From positions 1 to 61,246 of the forward strand of contig CAIQHG010000050.1 in the NCBI GenBank assembly GCA_903871545.1: DNA of 61,246 nt, written 5' to 3'. The DNA is from an uncultured Burkholderiales bacterium. Lineage in GTDB: Bacteria > Pseudomonadota > Gammaproteobacteria > Burkholderiales > Burkholderiaceae_C. Of the stretch, positions 24,453-33,724 are shown in pieces. The notes below the pieces were generated by a model. The model was not told the DNA's origin. It did not search any database and was given only the letters and a program-made list of their open reading frames with translations. How positions within the stretch are numbered: position 1 is the stretch's first letter; every line of letters starts with the position of its first letter. Both the position numbers and the translations under genes were made by a program.

Positions 24453-25400
24453 CTAACAATGTGTAGCGCCTCTTGTGTTGACATAAATCGCATACAAGGA
24501 GTGACTTGCTGCCATGAAGAGTCGATTTCTTTTGGCACCGCCAAAACAAAGATTGGCACAACGCTCCGGTAAATGGATATGCCCAATGGCTTGTCCGTCG
24601 GGGGCAAAAATCCTCACCCCGTCCAGCCCGGGCGCCATCCCCCAACCCGCCCAAAGGTTGCCGTCCTCATCGCACCGAAATCCGTCCGGGGTCTCACCCT
24701 CTTTTGTCGTCAGGAACACTCTGTCGTTAGACAAAGTTCCGTCCTCGCTCACATCAAAGAGGCGAATTCGTCTGGGGGTGGCGCCTGACTCGACAACATA
24801 CAAAAGACGCTCATCGGGGGAGAAGCACAAACCGTTGGGTCTCTCTACGCTTGTGCAAATGGCCTGTATTTTCCCGCTCACAGGATCCGCTCTGTATATG
24901 TTGGTGGGAAGCTCCTGCTCTGCAGGGGCTCCCTCATACCAACCAAGTAAGCCAAAGGGGGGGTCGGTAAACCAAATCGAGCCGTCTGACTTGACGACCA
25001 CGTCATTGGGAGAATTAAGACGCTTACCCTCATAACGATCGGCGATGACGGTGATCGATCCGTCGTATTCGGTGCGCGTTACTCTCCTAGCTGCGTGCTC
25101 ACACGAGATCAGTCGCCCCTGCCTGTCCCGGGTGTTGCCATTGGCAATATTGGAGTTGTTTCTAAACACACTGGCAGTTTGCGAACATTCGTCCCATTTC
25201 ATGATTCGCTCGTTAGGCAGATCACTCCACAAAAGGTGCTTAGAGTCCCCGAACCACACCGGACCCTCCGACCAGCGGCAACCGGTGAAGAGTTGCTCAA
25301 CTGAGGCGTGAAAGAGTCGGTATTTCAAAAACCTAGGGTCCAAGATCTCCACTGCGGGCTCTGGATAACGAAGACTGGGGGACCAAGTTGATTGATTCAT
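24453..25400 (-). CDS. SMP-30/gluconolactonase family hydrolase
   Basis: This 315-residue cytoplasmic protein is a six-bladed propeller lactonase of the SMP-30/gluconolactonase/LRE family, which opens sugar lactones with a divalent metal. Metal-site motifs are visible: CRWSEGPVWF (Glu), LNSPNDVVV (Asn), VERPNGLCFSPDE (Asn) and TPDGFRCDEDGNLW (Asp). Regular W-F-T-D-P and D-x-x-G-N-L-W strands mark the blades. The natural substrate cannot be told; gluconolactone is only the best-known one. No sugar-pathway genes adjoin it; the upstream neighbour on the same strand is a cupin gene 170 bases away. Confidence 0.88.
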   Translation of the reverse strand: MNQSTWSPSLRYPEPAVEILDPRFLKYRLFHASVEQLFTGCRWSEGPVWFGDSKHLLWSDLPNERIMKWDECSQTASVFRNNSNIANGNTRDRQGRLISCEHAARRVTRTEYDGSITVIADRYEGKRLNSPNDVVVKSDGSIWFTDPPFGLLGWYEGAPAEQELPTNIYRADPVSGKIQAICTSVERPNGLCFSPDERLLYVVESGATPRRIRLFDVSEDGTLSNDRVFLTTKEGETPDGFRCDEDGNLWAGWGMAPGLDGVRIFAPDGQAIGHIHLPERCANLCFGGAKRNRLFMAASHSLYAIYVNTRGATHC

Positions 25401-25573
25401 AGGACAAAAGAACGGATTAGTTAAAGGAGAAGGTTCTGTGCAATTTCGAATTGCAAGCTAATAGGTATTATGTCCTGATCGCTTTGATCCAAAACACCTA
25501 GAAAGCTATTTTGGGACAAGTTGGCTCAGAGGAACGAAAAATTCACGACGCTTGACTTTGCGCACTTCTTTTT

Positions 25574-25954
25574 TTACCCCCTGACAAATAGGGTCACCAA
25601 TGGAACATCCCCGACTTGGCGACTCCAGTGGCCATGGATTTGAGGGTTAAAGACCGAGCCAGCAGGCAATAGATCGGCAGAGTAAAAGTGTTCGCCGGGG
25701 TGGAACGTTTTGCTAGATCCGTCTTGCAAACCGATTTGCATCTCCCCACTCAAAATAAAAACCCACTGAGGAATGGTCGTGACATGGAAATCACTTTTAA
25801 ATCCAACCGGACTTTGTCTGAGTTGGTAACCCTGACTTGACTGCAGGGCGCAGAGTCGCGCTTGCTCACTGCCTTGGTCTAGATCTATTTCTTCTTGCCT
25901 AAACTCTGCAAAACCTTGAGTGTTTGTATAAAGAATTGTTTTTTTGAATTTCAC
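25574..25954 (-). CDS. Small cupin-domain protein
   Basis: The 126 residues form one cupin barrel: FHVTTIPQWVFILSGEMQIGL (motif 1 region, with G-E-M) and FHPGEHFYSADLLPAGSVFNP (motif 2, with PG). The full set of metal-binding His of classical cupins is not complete, since motif 1 shows Gln-Trp instead of HxH. Function is unknown; related small cupins bind sugars or act as isomerases. A perfect 8-bp dyad lies 38-61 bases before its start and may be an operator. Confidence 0.75.
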   Translation of the reverse strand: MKFKKTILYTNTQGFAEFRQEEIDLDQGSEQARLCALQSSQGYQLRQSPVGFKSDFHVTTIPQWVFILSGEMQIGLQDGSSKTFHPGEHFYSADLLPAGSVFNPQIHGHWSRQVGDVPLVTLFVRG

Positions 25955-26355
25955 TGATACTTCCTGTTTAATAAAAAGGATGTTTACGTTTGCAATAGTG
26001 CGTTAAAACTATTGCGACTTTTTGTGGTTCGGTTGTAATAAATTTAAAGGCATTCAAAAATTGTATTTATCAAGTTACCCATCTTGCATACCTCCTCTCA
26101 CCAATTAAGCAAAGTACAGCGTATTTTATATATTTTATTTTTCAAGCTCTCTTTTGTGTACTAATTATTTATATTTAGTGCATTAATTAAACACTAAAAA
26201 GTAAATACAGAAAATAATTTCAACAAACACTTCAACCCTACATTCAATAGTTTACGGAGTTTTTAAGCTCATCAAAAATATAATAGCATAGACAAATTTA
26301 TTATCCTCAAGCCTTATAATCTTGGCAGCTTTTTAATTCCCAATCAGGTGCACCT
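25955..26355. other. AT-rich intergenic region, divergent
   Basis: The 401 bases between the cupin gene and the 924-residue surface protein gene are strongly AT-rich and hold no credible gene. They contain a dyad near the cupin start (25992-26015) and, near the other end, TATAAT at 26315-26320 as a candidate -10 box for the surface protein gene; I see no good -35 box at the right distance. AGGTG before the ATG at 26356 is the ribosome site. Confidence 0.5.
25992..26015. promoter_or_regulatory. 8-bp inverted repeat upstream of cupin gene
   Basis: GCAATAGT (25992-25999) and ACTATTGC (26008-26015) are exact inverted repeats with an 8-base centre. The spacing and position just upstream of the cupin start fit a dimeric regulator's operator better than a terminator, as no T tract follows. 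Confidence 0.4.
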
Positions 26356-29130
26356 ATGAGCCGAACATTTAAATCAATTCATTGGGTTATTACCCTTTTA
26401 TCCGCTTGTCTGTTGTCGCTCGTAACTGAGTCATACGCACAAACTACGCCTTCTTGGACTCAAATAACGGGGTCTTCTGCTCCTGGTTACGGCGGTCAAG
26501 GGGTTGGAGTGGCTTTTAACACTGTTGATAAATCTCTTTGGTACGCCGCCTACGGCGGAGGACTCTACAAAAGCACAGATTTCGGAACTTCTTGGGCAGC
26601 TGCAAATAGCGGGATCACGGACCTTAGAGTCAATGCTTTCACATACACCACATCCTCAAGTAGCTCGACACCTTACAACTTTTTCGTTGCCACCCTGGGT
26701 GGTGGCGTATTTGTTAGCACCGATTCAGGCAGCACATTTACAGCGAAAAATTCTGGACTTAAGTGTACTTTCATCAGAGCTTTATACACCTCTAGCAATG
26801 GACGTCTGTTTGCAGGTACCGATCTGTGCCCCTCAAACGGCGGAATCTATTACTCAGACAATAACGGCACATCTTGGACACAGTCAACTCCTCAGACACA
26901 ATCTGCAGGCTCTGGTTTTCCGACTAATTTACGAGTCAACAGCATTAACAATATTTCAGTCTCCTCTACAAGCAATTATCTTCTTGCTTCCACAACCGGA
27001 GGGCTTTACAAATCAACTGACAGCGGCGTGACCTGGGCGGCGACTTCTACTCCGGGAACTACGCCAACCAACCCCGTCCTTCCTGGTGGCTCCACTGCAG
27101 CTCCCAATGTTTATTCCGTTTCCTACAGCACCACTCCCAATGCTTATCACTTGTTTGCAACAGTAGCAGGTCAAGGCGTGTTCACATCTACTGATGGAAC
27201 AACTTGGACAGCATCTACAAGCGGCTTGCCAACCACTAAGATACCCAACTCAGGATTGTCTTGCAACAACGCCACAACATCTCCTTTTGAATGCTATCTG
27301 TCCCTGGATGGTCAAGGCATCTATAGAACCCAAGATTTCGGAGCTACGTGGACCCAATTTACGACTGATGGACTTGCTAGACAAATCCGCACTGCCACCG
27401 TTACAACAAATTCCGGAAGCACCTCCGTAAGCACCTCTTACGTATGGAAGTCGACCTTCGCCGGCGTTTATACAAGCACCGACAGTGGTAGCACCTTTAC
27501 CATTGGCAGCGGGTTACCACAGGGATACATGGACAACGTGAATTTTGACAGCAACGGTGTGGCTTATGCTGCAAGTGCCAACGGCGTCTATCAGTTGAAA
27601 AACGGTCAATGGACCTTCTTACCAGGCCTGCCGCAAATGAACTCCAGTAGCATCATTGTCAGGGGTACAGATGTTTATGCCTCTACCAACAGCACTGGAC
27701 CGTATAAATTAACGACGGCAGCAGATGGAACCACCAAATCCTGGGTTGCGATGACAACTGGATTGCCCGCCAATCTTGCAAACCAATACACACAAATTAG
27801 AAGTAACAGCTCTGTCACAGGGTCCTTTTATTTAGGCTTATACGGCTCAGGCTTTTATTACTGGGACGGTACGTCTGGATCATGGGTCGCTAGAAATACA
27901 GGACTAAGCGCAGACGCCCTATTTGTAAGAACGCTTCAAGCCAACGGACAAGAAGTGCTTTTATCTACCGAAGCCGGTCTGTACGTAAGTAAAGACGGGG
28001 GTCAAACTTGGACCTTGAGCCTAAAAGACAGCTCAGGTAGTGCAATAAGAGCGACCCATGTAGCCATTGATCCGTCCAATATCTCAAATGTTTACGCGTC
28101 CGTTTATAACACTGACTCGGTAGATAAGGCCACCTCAACCAGTGGGCTCTGGAAATCTACAGATGCAGGGACTACTTGGACACAAGTCACAGGGTTAGCC
28201 GGCTTCAAAATACAAGACATCAGGGTGTTAAATACGGGTACAACTAGCACTCCCAAGTACACCCTATTTGCTTCCTCTTGGGATGCGGCATCTAGTTCAA
28301 CCACATCGGGGGGAGGCGTTTATATCAGCACTGATTCAGGCGCAAATTGGACTAAAACCAACACTGGGTTGACAAGCTTTTTAGTCGGCTCAATGATTGC
28401 ATCCAACACGGGCGGACAAGTTTACTTATCCACGATCGGAGCCGGCCTATTTGTATATAACTCCGGCACTACCTCGACCAGCGGGGGATCAAGCTCAGGT
28501 GGCTTGACCATCAGTTTAAGCTCCGGCTGGAATTTAGTGGGTAACAGCAACAATACAACTATTGCAGTAAACACTACCAATTTCCCAGCGGCAACTTTCA
28601 CATCAGTTTGGAAGTGGAACAGTACCTCCTCGACTTGGGCTTTTTACACCCCCCAAAACACTGACGGCGGGGCCGCCTACGCCGCAACCAACGGCTACGA
28701 AGCATTGACTTCAATTAACCCAGGGGATGGTTTTTGGGTGAACGTAAAGGGAACAACAGGTACGATCACAGTACCCTCTGCCACGCCGGTCAATATGAGT
28801 AGCTTTTACGCACTTCCCTCTGGTTGGAGTTTGATTTCAACTGGGGATAGTCCTACTCCGAAGGCTTTCAATAACTCGTTTAGTTTCACACCTCCAACAA
28901 CGAGCAGCTCAGTTACCGCATACATCACGTCCCTTTGGGCTTGGAACGCACCAGGCCAAAAATGGTACTTTTATGCGCCCAGTAAAGATAATACAGCGGG
29001 AGATTTGCAGTCCTATATCTCATCTAACGGCTACCTTGATTTCACTGGCAGTGCTGCGACTATTAATCCAGGGGTTGGTTTTTGGGTGAATATGCCTTCT
29101 GGTTCTACAGAAAATCAATTTAATAATTAA
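26356..29130 (+). CDS. Large exported BNR/Asp-box repeat protein with C-terminal SGWNL module
   Basis: The 924-residue protein has a signal peptide (LLSACLLSLVTESYAQ) and then a Ser/Thr/Gly-rich propeller-like region with at least ten Asp-box (BNR) motifs, e.g. STDFGTSW, STDSGSTF, SDNNGTSW, STDSGVTW, STDGTTW, SKDGGQTW, STDAGTTW and STDSGANW. Such repeats occur in sialidases, photosynthesis factors and surface proteins; no sialidase active-site set is seen. Residues ~715-924 form a two-part module: part A SGWNLVGN ... VWKWN ... AFYTP ... INPGDGFWVN, part B SGWSLIST ... LWAWN ... WYFYAPS ... INPGVGFWVN. The same A-B module is at the N-terminus of the 785-residue protein nearby. Probably secreted or on the cell surface; function unknown. 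Confidence 0.8.
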   Translation: MSRTFKSIHWVITLLSACLLSLVTESYAQTTPSWTQITGSSAPGYGGQGVGVAFNTVDKSLWYAAYGGGLYKSTDFGTSWAAANSGITDLRVNAFTYTTSSSSSTPYNFFVATLGGGVFVSTDSGSTFTAKNSGLKCTFIRALYTSSNGRLFAGTDLCPSNGGIYYSDNNGTSWTQSTPQTQSAGSGFPTNLRVNSINNISVSSTSNYLLASTTGGLYKSTDSGVTWAATSTPGTTPTNPVLPGGSTAAPNVYSVSYSTTPNAYHLFATVAGQGVFTSTDGTTWTASTSGLPTTKIPNSGLSCNNATTSPFECYLSLDGQGIYRTQDFGATWTQFTTDGLARQIRTATVTTNSGSTSVSTSYVWKSTFAGVYTSTDSGSTFTIGSGLPQGYMDNVNFDSNGVAYAASANGVYQLKNGQWTFLPGLPQMNSSSIIVRGTDVYASTNSTGPYKLTTAADGTTKSWVAMTTGLPANLANQYTQIRSNSSVTGSFYLGLYGSGFYYWDGTSGSWVARNTGLSADALFVRTLQANGQEVLLSTEAGLYVSKDGGQTWTLSLKDSSGSAIRATHVAIDPSNISNVYASVYNTDSVDKATSTSGLWKSTDAGTTWTQVTGLAGFKIQDIRVLNTGTTSTPKYTLFASSWDAASSSTTSGGGVYISTDSGANWTKTNTGLTSFLVGSMIASNTGGQVYLSTIGAGLFVYNSGTTSTSGGSSSGGLTISLSSGWNLVGNSNNTTIAVNTTNFPAATFTSVWKWNSTSSTWAFYTPQNTDGGAAYAATNGYEALTSINPGDGFWVNVKGTTGTITVPSATPVNMSSFYALPSGWSLISTGDSPTPKAFNNSFSFTPPTTSSSVTAYITSLWAWNAPGQKWYFYAPSKDNTAGDLQSYISSNGYLDFTGSAATINPGVGFWVNMPSGSTENQFNN

Positions 29131-29142
29131 CCATGTTTTATT

Positions 29143-29241
29143 GGTCCAGGTCCAGGTCTAGGTCTAGTTCTGGGCCTAGTTCTGGGCCTAGTTCTGGGCC
29201 TAGTTCTGGGCCTAGTTCTGGGCCTAGGCCTAGTTCTGGGC
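29143..29241. repeat. 12-bp tandem repeat rich in CTAG
   Basis: Five contiguous copies of CTAGTTCTGGGC (29164-29223), one half unit and one more copy (29230-29241) follow degenerate hexamers AGGTCC/AGGTCT (29143-29163). CTAG occurs nine times within about 100 bases. The repeat fills the gap between two convergent genes; GTTCT-GGGC-AGAAC and GATTGG...CCAATC at its right end could fold into hairpins. Confidence 0.9.
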
Positions 29242-29272
29242 AGAACCTAGATTGGTCTTACCCAGGCCCAAT

Positions 29273-30424
29273 CTAATATCTGTAATTCAAATTCAAGAAA
29301 TTAGTGGAGTTTGTGCCCAATCCATGCAAAAACGATCCCCAGTAAACGCCCCAATTTGCGGTGGTGTACCCGATGCCAAAATTTGATAAATTAGTGTCTA
29401 CCAATACATCAAAGCCAGTTCCAGTTTGGCAACCTGTGCAACGTAGAGTGGCTTGAGCCATCGTTTGATAGTTTAGATCAACGCCGTTTAATCTTAGTCC
29501 AATATCGACAGACTCTGAAACTTGATAGCCCGCATTGGCGCTCCAAACTCTAGGTATTTTTAAAGCTTGTGAATCATTTCCGTAGCGCCCGCTCAATGGC
29601 GGGATATGTCCGTTTTGGAAAACACCCCCCTGCTTAAAGGTTGCATTAAGGTTTCTGTAAAGATAGGGCATAGAATTAAATTGCACAGCATTTGAGAAGT
29701 TATTGATCAGTAAATTGCCAAATACGGGTACGTCGCTTTGCCTGTACCCCACATCCACATCTACTGTATAAGCCTTGCCCGTTGATTCATCGTTTTGAAG
29801 CTCTGAGATTTGAGAGTTCATGGAAAGCCATCTCTCATTTAAGAGTACAAGTGTGCTGTTTTGGCTGGCAACAACGGATCCAGCGTAGGAGCGCTGAGTA
29901 AAGCTTTCTAACTTTATTGCGTGAAGTGAGCCCCCCAACTTTAAACCGTAATTGCTTAGAATTGTGCACCCAAATCCAATACCCTCCCCCTCTAAGGCAG
30001 TGTAAGACACACTGGGTGCGTAGGTGGAATTAATGGTGGGACTAAATCCTTGAGAGTTGATGCTGTTGTAAATATTAAGAGCGTCTTTATTGGAGGTTGC
30101 AGCACCCATATAGGTTTTCTCAATACCTAGGAGACAATTTTTATGCTGCAAATGGGTACCGAATCGACCTATGCCGGAGGAAAATAATTTATTGGTTTTA
30201 AGCTGTGGATCGCTAAGTTGGTTCGTATTTAAATCGTTTATTGAATAAACGTTTGATGCGTAATTAACCGCAACGCTCACCCCCCACTTAAGCGGCTCTT
30301 CAGAGTCAACGAGGGGAGGAGAAAGATTTTGGGTGAAGGCTTGAGTACTCAACCCCAAACAAAGCATTGCGAGCCAAATTTTGCTCTGGCTTTGAGACCG
30401 GATTTTTCTCATCTCATGAAACAC
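29273..30424 (-). CDS. Probable outer-membrane beta-barrel protein
   Basis: This 383-residue protein has a signal peptide (IWLAMLCLGLSTQAFTQ) and a body with alternating hydrophobic/polar stretches typical of beta-barrels (LKWGVSVAVNYASNVYSI, GLKLGGSLHAIKLESF, VWSANAGYQVSESVDIGLRLNGV, FGIGYTTANWGVYWGSFL). It ends in LNLNYRY, an aromatic C-terminal residue as in outer-membrane proteins. A CTGCQT pair of cysteines lies near the end. I do not recognise the family. The 785-residue module protein is 35 bases upstream on the same strand, so the two are likely made together. Confidence 0.65.
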   Translation of the reverse strand: MFHEMRKIRSQSQSKIWLAMLCLGLSTQAFTQNLSPPLVDSEEPLKWGVSVAVNYASNVYSINDLNTNQLSDPQLKTNKLFSSGIGRFGTHLQHKNCLLGIEKTYMGAATSNKDALNIYNSINSQGFSPTINSTYAPSVSYTALEGEGIGFGCTILSNYGLKLGGSLHAIKLESFTQRSYAGSVVASQNSTLVLLNERWLSMNSQISELQNDESTGKAYTVDVDVGYRQSDVPVFGNLLINNFSNAVQFNSMPYLYRNLNATFKQGGVFQNGHIPPLSGRYGNDSQALKIPRVWSANAGYQVSESVDIGLRLNGVDLNYQTMAQATLRCTGCQTGTGFDVLVDTNLSNFGIGYTTANWGVYWGSFLHGLGTNSTNFLNLNYRY

Positions 30425-30459
30425 AAGTTGTAGTCCATGAGATGAGGGTTGACAGATAA

Positions 30460-32817
30460 CTAGTTACTGGGGGAGAAACCAATCAGAGAGACTCCGCCGT
30501 TCATGTAGAGCTGCCCATTGATTATTTTGCCAACTAAGTTTGAGTTTGAGTCGTAAATTGAAGCGCTTTTACCGCTAACTGAATAGGCTCCGTTAAATCC
30601 ACCTGAAGAAGTGATCGCAATTGAATTAGAGGCCGCATTTGTAGAGGCGGGCACAAAACACAACCATTCGTAAGTACTGCACTGTTTAGGATCTAAAGTG
30701 TAGGAGCTAGTTAACTCAATCCAATTGGTTTTAGCACTGTTGTAGTAAATCTGGGCTGATAAATTTGAATTGGTGTAGGAAGATCTTTGGTCTACTAAGA
30801 CCGCCTCAACATAATTGGTCTTTGTAGAATCAAATCCCGCAAGATCAATTGAGATGGAACCAAGGGCGTAGTTGGTACTGTTTTGAGGTTGAGTGGTATT
30901 GACTTTAGAGTAATCGCTTGTGAGTGCGATGCTGCCAGTTGCGCTATCTCCGTTACTTAAGGTGACTTGGCCACTTAGGGTGGCAGTGCCGGGAATATAG
31001 ACATTGGTCGTTGTTGCAGAGGCTGCCGCTGTGGGCGAAATGGAGGGCTGAGAATAGCTGCCAGTCGCTGATAGCGTGCCTGTAAACGTATTTAACGCAG
31101 AAGAGGGCCCAACCGTTAGGCTCAAATTGGCAGATAAAGTAGAGGGCGCCACAGAATAAGGCTTGTAAACTGTATAGCAATTCGGGGGGGCATTGTTGAA
31201 TGACGCGGTGCAGCCCCCGTACGAGGGGTCGCCCTTAATCACCTGTCCAGTTGCAGTACCGTTTGTTAAGGCGAAACTAAAGGCCGGTAATGTGGACGTA
31301 GCTGCGGCTGAGGCTGTAAAGGTAAGGGATCCGGTAAGCGTTGAGCTTATCAAAGGGCTAATCTCGTTAGTCGACATGGCTATTGAAATTGCAGTGTTTT
31401 GAGTCGAAACTTGACCGTTAATATTCACGAGATTGGGAACATTTCCGTTTAGGGAAATAGTAGTTCCAGCGGAAGTAGTAACGTAGGACAACGTGCCTGT
31501 ATACGTATTAACGTTGTTGGCAATCGTATAGTTGTAAGTAGTAGAGTCACTACCTTTGACTAAAGATACCGAATAACCCGCGCCAATTGGGTCGCCAGAG
31601 AAATAGTAAGTATATCCAAATCCGTAATTTTTAGTGTACGTGATAGGTGAACCTGTAAGACAGACACCCGTACTCTTAACGCAAAGCGTATTAATGGAAT
31701 CAATTAGATACCCGAACATTCTTAAATTAATGTCGCTTAAATTGACTAAACTTTTGCCTGTTGCTCCAAAGTTATTTAAAAAAGCGGCGTAGGTCTGCGA
31801 TGTGGTGCTCAGATCATTTACAAACATATCTGCAGTTTGGTAAGACGCATTAATCATCGTACAGCTAACCGCAATATTGTTGACGGGCCCACTCGCAGAT
31901 CCTGCACCGTTGGCAACAGTACAGGATTGGCCTGTTGGCTGTGCGCTCACCAGTACGTTGTAGCTGGAGTTGCTATTGACCGTAAAACTAAACGTGCCGT
32001 TGCTGCTAAGAGACTGGGTCTGAGCTCCATTTGTAAGCGTGATTGCGTTACCACTGGATAGGCCACTTAACGTGACCTTCAAAGCGGTCAATCCTGTAGC
32101 AGGATTGTTCACCCAAAATCCCACACCATCCTTGAGCAAAACGTTGTTGCTTTGAAAATCCTCGTATTTTTGGGCTGTTAAATATGATTGAAGAGTTTTA
32201 TTTGCATCTAAGCTGGGCGAATAAAAGTACCAAAGTGAATTTTTGGAATCCCAACTCCACAAACTGGTTAGACCGTTTGATGTAGTCCCACCAAAGGACT
32301 GAGCACCGCTTACATTTGTATTGAACGCAGCCGCCGATATACCGTCTCCAATACTAATTAAATTCCATCCAGATATTAAAGCTGTAGGGCTGGTGGGCAT
32401 GAAGTTTGAGTACCCAAAAGAGCTGCTAGTCGTGACTGGGATGGAGAAAGGTTGAATGGCGTTGATCCAATAACCGTCACCAGGATTTATGGTTTTAAGG
32501 AACTGGTAACCTTGGAGCGAGGCGTAAGATTGACCACCATCAGCCAAGGTCGGTGAATAAAAAGCCCAAGCGCTATTCGCAGCGTCCCATTTCCAAATAG
32601 AACGTACATACGTTGAATTACTCAGGGTTAAGTTGGTCGCAACAGTAACAGCCGTGGTGGTTCCGTTTCCAATCAGATTCCATCCGCTGTTTAAAGTCAT
32701 TAGCGGTGCTCCGTTTTGCGCACCGCTCACAGGATTCAGCAAACCAGTCCCAACAAATAAATAAAGTAGGCGCGTAATACAAGCAATAAGTATTTTTTTG
32801 CTCTGGCGTGCATTCAT
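30460..32817 (-). CDS. Large exported protein with N-terminal SGWNL module
   Basis: The 785-residue protein has a signal sequence (LLYLFVGTGLLNPVSGAQ). Residues ~38-260 carry the two-part module also found in the 924-residue protein: part A SGWNLIGN ... IWKWD ... WAFYSP ... INPGDGYWIN, part B SGWNLISIGD ... LWSWD ... WYFYSPS ... LKDGVGFWVN. Next is a beta domain (~262-345: VTLSGLSSGNAITLTNG ... QPTGQSCTVANGAGSASG), a type often seen repeated in bacterial surface proteins. The rest is Ser/Thr/Asn-rich beta-like sequence. An AT-only hairpin (32836-32854) precedes the ATG. It precedes the beta-barrel gene by 35 bases. Role unknown; surface location likely. Confidence 0.78.
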   Translation of the reverse strand: MNARQSKKILIACITRLLYLFVGTGLLNPVSGAQNGAPLMTLNSGWNLIGNGTTTAVTVATNLTLSNSTYVRSIWKWDAANSAWAFYSPTLADGGQSYASLQGYQFLKTINPGDGYWINAIQPFSIPVTTSSSFGYSNFMPTSPTALISGWNLISIGDGISAAAFNTNVSGAQSFGGTTSNGLTSLWSWDSKNSLWYFYSPSLDANKTLQSYLTAQKYEDFQSNNVLLKDGVGFWVNNPATGLTALKVTLSGLSSGNAITLTNGAQTQSLSSNGTFSFTVNSNSSYNVLVSAQPTGQSCTVANGAGSASGPVNNIAVSCTMINASYQTADMFVNDLSTTSQTYAAFLNNFGATGKSLVNLSDINLRMFGYLIDSINTLCVKSTGVCLTGSPITYTKNYGFGYTYYFSGDPIGAGYSVSLVKGSDSTTYNYTIANNVNTYTGTLSYVTTSAGTTISLNGNVPNLVNINGQVSTQNTAISIAMSTNEISPLISSTLTGSLTFTASAAATSTLPAFSFALTNGTATGQVIKGDPSYGGCTASFNNAPPNCYTVYKPYSVAPSTLSANLSLTVGPSSALNTFTGTLSATGSYSQPSISPTAAASATTTNVYIPGTATLSGQVTLSNGDSATGSIALTSDYSKVNTTQPQNSTNYALGSISIDLAGFDSTKTNYVEAVLVDQRSSYTNSNLSAQIYYNSAKTNWIELTSSYTLDPKQCSTYEWLCFVPASTNAASNSIAITSSGGFNGAYSVSGKSASIYDSNSNLVGKIINGQLYMNGGVSLIGFSPSN

Positions 32818-33268
32818 AATTAAAACCTAATGAAAAATAATAACACTTATTATTATAAGTTTTTATTGAATCCATGTACAGGGATGTAGGACCCCTTTAA
32901 TTATGTGCCCGTGAAGTTCCTTTTAAAAGCTCTCGCTTAAGGTTGCCCAATTAAATTGTCATAGGTGCAATGTGCAAAAAAATTAATACGAACGCATCAC
33001 AACCCGGCGTCAAGCAAAAGCGATTCAAAGAAATTAAAATATAACTTAGTTATTGAAGAATTTGACAAATAAATGCGTTGGCAAATAACCATACGAATTG
33101 ATATTAGGTTTTAAAGCCTGGCTTGCTTGAGCATGTGAGGCTTTAAAGTTTTACCGATTCATTGGTGAAGGGGGCTAGAAGAATCTGATGACGCCGGGTT
33201 AAATCCCTCGTTTTTTGGCTCATTTTTGATTTACTATATCTAAAGTTACTTAAAGATCTAATTACGTG
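32818..33268. other. Divergent intergenic region before the pseudopilin/secretion genes
   Basis: About 450 AT-rich bases separate the 785-residue protein gene from the GspG-like gene. No gene is supported. Contents worth noting are an AT-only hairpin close to the surface-protein start and a 10-bp perfect inverted repeat (listed separately). Confidence 0.5.
33110..33147. promoter_or_regulatory. 10-bp perfect inverted repeat upstream of gspG-like gene
   Basis: TTTAAAGCCT (33110-33119) and AGGCTTTAAA (33138-33147) are exact inverted repeats around an 18-base centre that itself holds a smaller dyad (GCT...AGC). GTTTTACC follows on the plus strand. It could be an operator, an mRNA leader structure, or a terminator; the sequence does not decide. 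Confidence 0.45.
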
Positions 33269-33724
33269 ATGATTACAAAAACTATCTGCCCAACAAATTT
33301 CAGCCCTACCCCTCAGTTACCCCCAAAACAAAGGGGGTTCACGTTGCTAGAGTTATTGGTGGTTATGGTGATCATTGGTTTGCTTGTTGGTTACGTTGGT
33401 CCTCGATACTTCTCACAGATCGGCAAATCCGAGGTCAAAGCAGCTTTAGCTCAAATGGACGGCTTTGAAAAAGCAATCGAACAGTTTAGACTTGATGTGG
33501 GCCGCTACCCAACCAACGAGGAGGGATTAAGCGCTTTGTTTATAAGGCCGGGTAACGAGCCTAAGTGGCAAGGACCTTATTTGAAAAAAATGCCGCCAAC
33601 GGACCCTTGGTCCAACCCCTATGTTTACAGGATCCCAGGCACAAATGGGGACTTTGACTTGATGTCCTACGGTAAAGACGGGCAACCTGGAGGGGAAGGC
33701 GAAAACGCCGATATCTTGAAATGA
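33269..33724 (+). CDS. gspG: GspG-like major pseudopilin
   Basis: The protein (151 aa from the ATG; a GTG lies one codon earlier) has a long prepilin leader of about 24 residues ending in KQRG, cleaved before FTLLELLVVMVIIGLLVGYV, with the Glu+5 needed for assembly. The globular part is typical GspG: AALAQMDGFEKAIEQFRLDVGRYPT, GLSALFIRP, WQGPYLKKMPPTDPWSNPYVY and YGKDGQPGGEGENADI, including the calcium-loop region. It overlaps gspF by four bases and opens the pseudopilin-type secretion cluster. Confidence 0.93.
   Translation: MITKTICPTNFSPTPQLPPKQRGFTLLELLVVMVIIGLLVGYVGPRYFSQIGKSEVKAALAQMDGFEKAIEQFRLDVGRYPTNEEGLSALFIRPGNEPKWQGPYLKKMPPTDPWSNPYVYRIPGTNGDFDLMSYGKDGQPGGEGENADILK

Noticed and set aside
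29143..29241. Repeat array as a CRISPR
   Set aside because: Units are 12 bp and contiguous, with no spacers and no cas genes.
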